From Pogona vitticeps (taxonomy: Eukaryota; Chordata; Lepidosauria; Squamata; Agamidae), in contig NC_135791.1 in NCBI RefSeq assembly GCF_051106095.1, positions 10,330,501 through 10,394,500 on the forward strand: DNA of 64,000 nucleotides, read 5' to 3'. Positions 55,923-64,000 of this stretch are shown here, piece by piece. Both the position numbers and the translations under genes were made by a program. The notes beneath the pieces are model-generated. The model made no database searches. It had not been told where the DNA came from and saw only the letters and a list, made by a program, of their open reading frames with translations. Each line of letters starts with the position of its first letter. Within the stretch, counting starts at the first letter, position 1.

Positions 55923-56609
55923 TAGTCTGTTGAGCTTTGTTCCTTTTCTATGGCAAGCAGAAACAAGATTTTTTAAAAAAATTATAATCAATTTTTATAT
56001 AAATACAAACATCCTTTCTTCTATATCACGACTGTACCGTACATTATGAATGGATGCCATTTCTAGAAGAGAAAATTTTAGGGTCTCTACTTATTATTTT
56101 GACAGATTACATCTATAAATGTGTACTATTTCAAATATATTTTAAATCACTATGGGTGGTGAAGGGGCACCTGGTTAGTGTCATTTTTGCTACAAGCAAA
56201 ATGTCCTATTTGTGTCCTGTAACAGACTTCCTCAATACGGTGACCTCCACATGCATTGGACTACAACTCCCACCATCCCCAGCCAACATGCCTAATGGTA
56301 GCTGTGTTGAAACACGATGGAAAAGCACCATATTGAGGAAAGCTTTTACATAACAATAGGCTTCACAGTTCAGCCTTGTGGAGGAACATGAACCAAAAGA
56401 AATTTCTCCAATTCAGTATTTAAAGTTTCCCACGTTATTTTGTTCCCTACAAAAATTTTGAGTGGGCTTTTGGAATGCAGATTCTATAGAGGCCTAGTTA
56501 CAGTCAAATGATCCAACTTTTATGTATTCACCTGGCTTTGCTACCTTGTGTGTATCATTCAATGTGGCATATTTTAAAAAAAGCATTTCCTTTTCTCCAC
56601 CAACCCCAG

Positions 56610-56692
56610 GATCTCCACTGAGCAGAGGCTCTTCTTACCAAGAGACAGAGACTGATTCATCTGGAGCCCCTCTACTGAAAGTATATTGCTGA
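56610..56692 (+). CDS. KDF1: KDF1, terminal coding exon (residues 385-411)
   Basis: Acceptor ACCAACCCCAG after a CT-rich tract. Joined in phase 1 it reads GSPLSRGSSYQETETDSSG then APLLKVYC and stops at TGA (56690-56692). The human protein ends ...TDTDSSGAPLLQVYC as I recall it, so both frame and end are well supported. Confidence 0.95.
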
Positions 56693-58441
56693 GAAGTCTA
56701 ATTATGGGGTGTGCAGGAGCCAATGAGGCCGTTGCGCAAGTTCCTGTTTTGTAAACGATGAGTATGATGCCACTTGATTTTGTCTGTACAGTCTTACATT
56801 TTAACTTGAGATTTAAAAGACCCTGAAAGAGAGGTGGCAAAGATGTACTCTAAAAGCGAAACAACAAAAAATAGACACTGGTCCACAGCAGGAATGAGTG
56901 GTACCTTTTGGAGAATGATGGATTATTTTGCAGTCTTTCAAGTTTGATTCTGCTGTAAACTTGCTTTCGGATAATCACTTCGTGCCTTATTTTCTCTTCC
57001 AGTACTCAAAATATTAATTGCAATATCATGTAGCAATGATTTTTTTTTCCCCATGTGGCCTTCTATGCGTTAATTCCAAAGCCAAAGGACTTGAGAACTC
57101 TTGCTTTACAAGATCTTGTCTTGAATTGCTTCAACATGATGGTGCTTGATGATATTGAAGCCTTGTTCTCACAGCTGCCATTTCTGTGAATTCTCAAAGC
57201 GCCTTATCTACTCTTTGGATATGCTGCGTCTTGAGAGCAAGGGATAGCAAATCAGTCTTCAAGCAAGATGTGTTCTGGGGCCATCTTCCAGAAGATTGCA
57301 GCTAATATAATCCAAGCCAGTTGGAACCAGCTGCAAATGAACTTGGCAAGACCTGGCTTTTTGTGGACCATGGTCCGGTTCTTGTAGAACATTGCTTCAG
57401 TTAACTGCCAGCCATCATTCAGAGTTAAATATTGCAATTACAGTTAGTTCCATATTAGTCACTGGGCAGAATCAGAGTGATTGGGTTTTGGATTGCGATT
57501 GACTATCCTAGGATGTAGCTTTAACTGCAGCTGCTAGTTCCTCCTTGTTATCTTTCCCTTCCTCACCAGAGTCTTGGCCAGTAAGATAAGGAGCTGGTTT
57601 ATACCCAAACGAATCATAGTTTTCATTGTAAATGGCACGTTCCAAAATGCCTTGGAGAAACTCCCCTGATAAGGATTTCTTTTCCTTTTATGGGAAGGAA
57701 CAAGGAGTTTTGAAATAGGTGAGAAGGAATTTGCTTTATATCTAGAAAAACAAAGTGGTTTAAAATCTATCCAGTTCTTTTATCTACTTCTGAAGAACAA
57801 TGAGAACTGTAGTTGCAGTGATCATCTTAGCTAGCTCATTAGTTCCCAACATTAAAATATCCAGGGCTCCTCAGCTGAGAACTATGTATACCTGAAGCCA
57901 GTTTGAAACTTGTTTTTAAATTTATAGTGCAGCTGTGCCAGACAACTCCTGACAGAGGACATGCCTTTCGTGAAAGCTGTGCCTTCAGCTTTGTGCCTCA
58001 GATCAGTTTTGCTTCTGCTTAAAATAACAGAAGAGACTGAGGTATAAAATGAACTGTTCTGCAATTGGTCTTGGTTTCACCAACCTCCGGATTTCACCCA
58101 CCATCACTGTATACTTAAAAGTGGTCTGTGGAGCTGAATCTGTACATAAATCTGACCTTTCTTGGCACTGCTTAAGCTTTAGAATAAAGGCGCTTGCCAC
58201 TATGAGAAGGACACCTAAGAAAATGAAATGTACATAGTGCACATGTAATAGTACAGCATTGTTGTTGGATGGGAACCCTACCCCCACAAAGAAGAAAAAA
58301 TAAAGGAGAGACTTTCCTTGCGCCTGAAAGCCACAGTCCCACCCAGCAGTGATGGTGGATGTTCTGACATTTGTGTGTTGTTTGTTGCAGTGCCTCAGAG
58401 CTCATGGAAACCATTAAGATCCTGGTTTCATTACTTAAGAG
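56693..58441 (+). other. KDF1: KDF1 3' UTR and downstream flank
   Basis: No clear transposon from the stop codon to 58441, which fits a 3' UTR. AATAAA hexamers occur at 58183-58188 and 58299-58304. Either could end the transcript, and a later one lies near 59473. The minus-strand open frame at 57252-57437 shows no family resemblance. Confidence 0.4.
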
Positions 58442-58957
58442 TAGAGATGGGCACGAACCGGGGGGAAAAACACGAATGGGGCTGGTTCGTAGTTTGGTTC
58501 GCGGATCCCATTTTGTCAAAATGAAGCAACAAACTTTTTTCTGCTTGGTGCCTTGTTTTTGGCAAAATGGATGCCATGCCCCCTTCCCACTGTCCCAGTT
58601 GCTTTGTCTACCTGGTGCTGCCACCTCCTTCTCTTCGTCCTCCACCACTGCCCTCTTTAGAGACAGACAGCCCAACTCCTGTCTGTCTCTAAAGATGGCT
58701 GCAGTGGAGGACGAAGAGGAGGAGGTGGCAGGACCAGGTAAGTAGGCAATGGGGACAGTGGGAAGGGGGTGGGGCATCTTTGCCAAAAACAAGGCAGGGG
58801 GGTAGAGGCCTTGGGTTCCCGTTCCCTAAGCACGGACTAGGGAAAAAAATGAACTATGAATGGGTTCATTTTTCTGGGGTTTGTGGGCGATTCATGCTTT
58901 ATGGGTCACCGTGAACCACTCTGATTCATCATTCTTCCAGTTTGTGCCCATTTCTCC
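58442..58957. mobile_element. Foldback MITE, TAGAGATGGG family, large form
   Basis: Starts TAGAGATGGGCACGAACC and ends near GTGCCCATTTCTC. The centre is a strong palindrome: GTCCTCCACCACTGCCCTCT and GAGACAGACAG pair with the AGAGATGGCTGCAGTGGAGG side. Flanking 8-mers CTTAAGAG and CTAAAAAG agree at 6 of 8, so the right border is approximate. Confidence 0.68.
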
Positions 58958-58959
58958 TA

Positions 58960-59913
58960 AAAAGTCCTGTAATTCTGCATACCGCTTTGAAGCTCTTGGG
59001 AATGTGTTCGTTTTGGGAAGGGAGAACGTGTAGTCACCTTCCTCAATTGCTGATCAAGCCAAACGACCAAAACAGGTGGAAGCTCTCTCTTTCCCTTACT
59101 AAAGTCTTGCCATGTGGGAGAACCTATATATGCATTTTTCCCCCTGCATGAAGCTACAGAGAAATTATTTGGCTCCCAATAATTCCTTCAGATTATTGAT
59201 GGGAGACCTGTCATTTATTCATCCTCAGACTGAACTCTTTCCCGATCACTGCTGCCGCCTGATTGTCTCCCCATCCCGACTTTAAATGTGCACTTTGAAT
59301 TGTGCTTAACATTGCGAGATGCTGTACTGATATTCCACAATTCTTATTGCTGCTGCTTGTGCATTTTTCTGTCTTGAATTATCTTAGCCTGTGTGAAGGA
59401 AAGGTTTTGAAATACAGAGTGTAGTGGGAAGTTGTTACTGAATCTTGGGTTCCTTTGTGTTTTTGCTTTTTTAAAAATAAAATAGAAAATCATCCCTTTT
59501 GTTTAATAACGAAACTGTGTTTTTTATTAAAACTGCTTGCGTTCTCTAGCAAAGATGTTTTCTGAATCATGCTGCCTAATTCATACAGACGTTTCTTAAA
59601 GCTTTCCCCATATTAAAACCCCACTTGCAGGAGGTACCTTGCTTCCAATGTAAGAGAAACAGTAGCTGTGGGGCAGATGCAGGAAGGCCTGCTGAATGAG
59701 GCCAAAGCACCTGAAATCCTAGTATTTCCCACTGTGGCTGGCCAAAGAGCTCTGGAAGGGCCCCGCACAGGGAGTCAGGCAATAGCCCTCTCCTGTTCCC
59801 AAGGTCCTCGTGGACATCTTACCTGTGAGAAGGGAAGCTTCATACAGCCATAATGATTACTGGCTATTGCTGAATCATCTTCTCCATGCATTTATCTAAT
59901 CCTCTTTAAAAAG
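58960..59913. other. Downstream flank, nothing recognised
   Basis: Possible distal 3' UTR sequence of KDF1 (AATAAA near 59473). No coding frame. Confidence 0.3.
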
Positions 59914-59928
59914 TCATTGTAAAGTATT

Positions 59929-60164
59929 TGCGAAGGTTTTCACGGCCGGGATCTAATGTTTGTTGTGGGTTTTTCGGGCTCTTTGGCTGTGTTCTGAAGG
60001 TTGTTCTTCCTAACGTTTTTCCAGTCTCTGTGGCCAGCATCTTCAGAGGACAGGAGTCAGCACTCTACTCCTGTCCTCTGAAATGGCCGGCCACAGAGAC
60101 TGGCGAAACGTTAGGAAGAACAACCTTCAGAACACGGCCAAAGGGCCTGAAAAACCCACAACAA
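59929..60164. mobile_element. Foldback element with 15-bp target duplication
   Basis: Two arms of about 100 bases (about 59958-60058 and 60070-60164) are inverse copies around a short loop near AGCACTCTACT. They contain CCTAACGTTTTTCCAG and its partner GCGAAACGTTAGGAAG. About 30 bases at the left (TGCGAAGGTTTTCACGGCC) have no partner. The 15-mer TCATTGTAAAGTATT flanks it (59914-59928 and 60165-60179). A duplication this long fits LINE-machinery insertion, not hAT or mariner. Confidence 0.8.
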
Positions 60165-60179
60165 TCATTGTAAAGTATT

Positions 60180-62394
60180 GGCTGTCTCTTTGCCTACTCG
60201 AAGCAAGTTCCACCAGTGACACAAATAATTGCTTGGAAGCCCTAAGAACCCCTGCCCTGTTTTTGTAGTCCCAGTGGTAGTGGTGGCTGTTGCCCATTGA
60301 GAATGTCCAGTGGAAAGGAAGCCAAACCTATCACTAGGTGCAGCTGACTAACTCTTGTTTTGTTCCCTTCCTCCTCCTTTGCAATTACACTGACGTAAAG
60401 CTTCTTAACTGCTAACAGAATACAATAGTTTTTACATTGGTTTAGGATGATTCTATATTCTTGTATCTGATCCTCTCCTGGGAGAAAATGTGGGCTCTGT
60501 ACCTTCTCTAGTCACCGAACAGGAGGGGGTGGTGTATCACTTGCCCTTACAGATTAACCACGTGGACTAGAGATGAAGGCTGAAGCATCCCAGATGACTG
60601 CCTTTGCACAAAAGCCCCCTCCCCAAAAAAACTGTACTTGATATTTCATCCTGTAAGCACATGCTGTACCTTCAAGTGAAAGAAAGGGCTGTGTTGATTC
60701 CATAACTTTGCCGTTCAGTTGCAGAAACTGATTTTAGACATGCAGTTCATTGCCTTGCATAGCTCTTAGCCTTTTCTCCTGCAGAAATCTCATCTGGGAC
60801 CTCATGTTGAGCCTTGGTGATGCACAGAGCATCCTGCAAATGGACTATGAGATTGGGAGTTACTTGCCCCATCCTATCCTACGCCTAAATTCCAAATTTG
60901 GAAACAGTCCCACTAGGATGGCTGTGTCTTCCACTTCAGAGGGAACTGTTCTACATGAAGGGCTATTAGAAGACTATCTTCTGATTTGAGGTTTGTCCAG
61001 ACGTGTTTAAAGAGAGAGAAGCATAAGAAGGGAAAACATAGTCCACGGAATTGCTCATCAGCACACAACAGTGAGAACGCCGACTGAGTGGGCAGGGGGC
61101 AGGCACTCCGATCATAGTCTCCCCCAAAAACATGAAATATATTGTCTGTCTTTTTAAAGTATAGGCATTATTTCCAATTTGTACCTATATATATAAATAG
61201 ATTACAATACACAAATTTGATGCAAATTTGCCCTCTTGTTGTCCCTTCTTCCTTTTGTGAAGGAGTGAAGGAGTGATGTGTAAGTGTCCACATTGGTGGG
61301 GAATATCCCTCTCCCCAATTCCAGGAGGAAAGTTGTGCTCTGAAGTTGCTCTAACTTCCACAGAAGTACTATGAAAGAAAAACCCTAATTCCCCCTTTTC
61401 AACTTCAGGAGTAATACTGGGTCTTGGCCGCACTCACCAGAGCGGGAACCACTTATCCCCTCCGTAGACCTCTCTCTATGTACAGCAATCATTTTCTGAT
61501 TCCAAGTTTTTGACTTTCTTTATAAAGCACCATCTTCATTCTTCTTGGGTTAGCGTGTGCTTTTGAGCAGCTGTTGCTTCAGTGCCTCTTGCAGCCACTG
61601 CTGTTGCCATCTCACTGAACAGCAGCTGCAAAAGGACACCACCAGGACTTAGATGGTCGTAGATTCTCATCATATTGTGCCGTGAAATTTGCTGGATGAC
61701 CCAGAGCCATCATTTCCTCTTATTTTAACCTACCCCATAGGCTTGTGAGGATAAAGTGGGGAGAACTGGAGCAATGTAGACCTCCCCACATTTATTGGAG
61801 GGACGATGAAATATAAATGTAACTAATAAATGAATTAGGGTATACATAGAGGGAGGGAATAATTGCCCTGTAACCCTGCAACAGAGTGAACAGCAAAGGT
61901 GAGCAAGAGCTGTTATTTTGTTTGTCCATGCTTTTTCTTTAAAGTAGTGTGCATTTGTTGAAGGAAATGCGGCAGTTTGGTCTGAACATGGCCAAGATGG
62001 GTTAAAAATCCTTTTGCTTTTGTATCAGAGAACTGATAGCTTCAGGGGAATTAAGAGGTTAGACTGTGCTGGACTTGAAGGACCAGTTCTCCCAATGCTA
62101 TGTTGCTAGAAGGAAAATCTACTCTGTCACCGCTAGAGAAGAGAAATTCCAAGCTTTGTCCTCCAATCTTCTCCACCCCTTCTTTCTGTAATTATGCTTG
62201 GGCTTGATGTCAACATTCTACAGAAATATGGTGGCAAAGCAGAACCCCATCATCTTGAATTGCATGTGGGGGTTGTGCTTCAATGCTTGTCAATTTTTTA
62301 AAAAGGACGATTTTAGACTGGCTCTTTTGGATGCACTATTTTTCTTGATGTGAGGGAAGAACACAAGTATCATAAATCAAGCTGAGTGGGAATA
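60180..62394. other. Intergenic; no NUDC exon found
   Basis: A LINE/SINE scrap at about 61730-61835 (CTTGTGAGGATAAAGTGGGG). No exon of the gene expected next, NUDC, was recognised on the minus strand. Confidence 0.35.
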
Positions 62395-62650
62395 CCTGGA
62401 TCAGGGCTACTGTTCCCCACAAGAAGAGCTAATTTGCATGGCCTTGGCTTTGGGCAGGCTACACAGCCCCAGGATGCACCCAGGAGAAGGAAATGGTAAA
62501 CCACTTCAGAGTATTTGATACCTAGGAAATCCTGGGAAGGGTCACCATACGTCACAATTAGAGATGGGCATGAACTGCTGGCTTGGTGTTTCAGCACAGT
62601 TCGTTTCCCAGGCAAAAACAAGTCATTCATGCTTTGGTGCCCATGTTGTC
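62395..62650. mobile_element. SINE fragment followed by a TAGAGATGGG-type fragment
   Basis: GAGAAGGAAATGGTAAACCA, CCTAGGAAATCCTGGGAAGG and GTCACCATACGTCACAATT form a common squamate SINE 3' part ending at about 62558. TAGAGATGGGCATGAACTGC starts directly at 62559 and may end near GGTGCCCATG (62650). The second piece is too short and worn to give a duplication. Confidence 0.5.
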
Positions 62651-63118
62651 CTTGTCTGTTATCACTGTTGTTCATGCTGCTACATTATTGTTGGTATGCA
62701 GTATGTGTGGCACGGCCTGTTGCCTTTTTGTGTTAAATGCTCCTTCCTTGGCTATCTTTCCTTGCTTTTATTTATACCCTTATCTCCCCTTCATCAACTA
62801 TCAGCAGTCTTTTCTGTTGAGCCTGGAGGTACAAGGGCCTGGTGCACCAACAGAAATTTTATAATAGGAACTTCTGTTGTTCTTGCATCTCCTCTGCTTA
62901 TAAGGGCTTGTAACTCATAATCTGGCAAGCTACCATTGTGATGATAAGCATTATTGTTGTGACAAATTCACAAAGCCTGGAGGAAAAAAAAATCTTGTAA
63001 AATAAAGGACCTGGTACGCCGAGATACTGTAAAACCAGAGTATAGTAGTTACAGGAAATGCAAGTTATGGGACTTGCAAATGCCATCTCAAGTCATGTTA
63101 ACAAAGGGTACTGCTGGC

Positions 63119-63545
63119 TGTGACGTCCACCCTCGTGCCCCTTTACTTGACCTTCAAGCCTCAGAGCACACAAAAGCAAACACTCTCTTCTTTTACACTT
63201 GCTGCCACCAGGTGATCTCTAAATCACCATTACTTCAGAAAGATTCAGGTCCACACTTCAAGTTCTTTTAAATAAAACTTTGGTTTATTGATTACAGAGA
63301 TTCATAAATATCTTCAGTAGCTAATCACATCTAAATTTCCCAAACTACACACTCTATTACTCTGACTGGCTTTTCTCTCCTGCCTAACTCTTACATTTCT
63401 CTCACTGACTCTATCTGACTTAATCTGCCCTCTGACTCTGCCTTTATAGCATCTCTCTCGGCTCCACCTCACAGCAATATGAATATTCATAAACCATTAC
63501 ATAATACAACAAGAACCATAGATCTAATAAATGGTGGATGTCACA
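63119..63545 (+). mobile_element. Solo LTR of an LTR retrotransposon or retrovirus-like element (fossil)
   Basis: Starts TGTGACGTCCACC and ends GGTGGATGTCACA, the TG...CA form with extended inverse ends. Flanked by an identical 5-mer CTGGC (63114-63118 and 63546-63550). An AATAAA lies inside at about 63270, fitting an LTR polyadenylation site on the plus strand. 427 bp; no internal region remains, so only recombination debris is present. Family (Gypsy or ERV) not determined. The perfect duplication suggests a moderately young insertion. Confidence 0.82.
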
Positions 63546-63550
63546 CTGGC

Positions 63551-64000
63551 ATATTCACCTTAGAAGAGACATATTCATCATTGACCAACATCTTGCATAA
63601 CGTTATGCCCATGCAAGCTGAAAATTTCATTAGCCACGGACTTTTATCGTCTATTAAAAGTTTCATAGTCTATATATATACAAATTCCCAGAATTGCTTT
63701 GGATCTCTTTGACCTGGGAAAGGGCTTGCCTAAATTAGATCACAGCCTAAGAATACAATTCACTTACTTGGGAGTAAGCTAGACTGCACTGTAGATTCCT
63801 GGACTCGTATTCACACTACAGTTTATCAAAAGCAGATTATAGCTTGGAATCTTATATCTCGTCTATCCTTTTTGTTCTGGATGTCTGGAATCAGGCTGAG
63901 AAGAAAAGTAATATTTCAGAATAGTCCCATCTGAACTAGACATTTCCACACAAACAATAATCCTTCTGTGGCAACCTGCTTCATCTTTGATGTCTGAGCA
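63551..64000. other. Intergenic, nothing recognised
   Basis: A short CTTACTTGGGAGTAAGC segment near 63765 resembles a common dispersed repeat end. Nothing else. Confidence 0.3.

Noticed and set aside
57252-57437. 61-codon minus-strand frame as a possible NUDC exon
   Set aside because: It lacks NUDC features (CS domain; the expected C-terminal residues) and has no matching splice context. It probably lies in the KDF1 3' UTR.
58318-58792. Coding gene with a GGTAAGT-like donor at about 58737
   Set aside because: The sequence is the palindromic core of a TAGAGATGGG-family element. The acidic and Ser-rich frames are inverse images of each other.

Overview
This window is vertebrate nuclear DNA, almost certainly from a squamate reptile (lizard or snake). 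Reasons: split host genes whose protein pieces align with the vertebrate genes KDF1 and TRNP1; a long open BovB (RTE) LINE plus at least three further BovB fragments; two copies of the tRNA-derived Sauria SINE, whose 3' tail resembles BovB; CR1-type LINE 3' ends; and many short palindromic DNA transposons. There is no sign of bacterial gene organisation. The genus cannot be fixed from the sequence alone.

Host genes. At the left edge (1..179, minus) is the signal peptide and extracellular start of a CNNM-type metal-transport protein, cut by the window end. At 14712..15332 (minus) is an apparently intact single-exon TRNP1 coding region inside a large CpG island. KDF1 runs on the plus strand: a candidate CpG-island promoter with non-coding exon 1 near 29.7-30.4 kb, a main coding exon (40855..41926), an 81-base exon (48628..48708) and a terminal exon (56610..56692). 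Joined at canonical GT/AG sites these give a 411-residue protein ending in VYC, like the human protein as I recall it. TRNP1 and KDF1 are divergent, as in human 1p36.11. NUDC, the neighbour expected beyond KDF1, was not found in the last 7 kb.

The rest is introns and intergenic DNA packed with transposons. The main sets are: (i) seven TA-flanked palindromic elements of 410-670 bp (3.8, 9.9, 35.2, 37.7, 42.3, 52.0, 55.5 kb) with CAGTGGTGCC-type ends and internal AAAATGGC motifs; (ii) two related TA-flanked elements (3.0, 19.9 kb); (iii) short hAT foldbacks with 8-bp duplications (6.3, 42.0, 45.3 kb and decayed kin); (iv) a second hAT foldback family with TAGAGATGGG ends (19.0, 48.0, 58.4 kb); (v) a 2.7-kb hAT transposon with terminal repeats, an 8-bp duplication, a decayed transposase and a nested palindromic element (51.4-54.2 kb); (vi) a LINE copy at 16.2-17.8 kb whose 5' part is inverted, as expected from twin priming; (vii) a retroposed-looking foldback with a 15-bp target duplication at 59.9-60.2 kb; (viii) a solo LTR with a 5-bp duplication at 63.1-63.5 kb.

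No new multi-gene system was found. The most unusual points are the hammerhead-ribozyme-like block shared by two repeat families, the retroposed foldback, the twin-primed LINE, the spread of YY1-like motifs by the palindromic elements, and a foldback 38 bases past the KDF1 main-exon splice donor.
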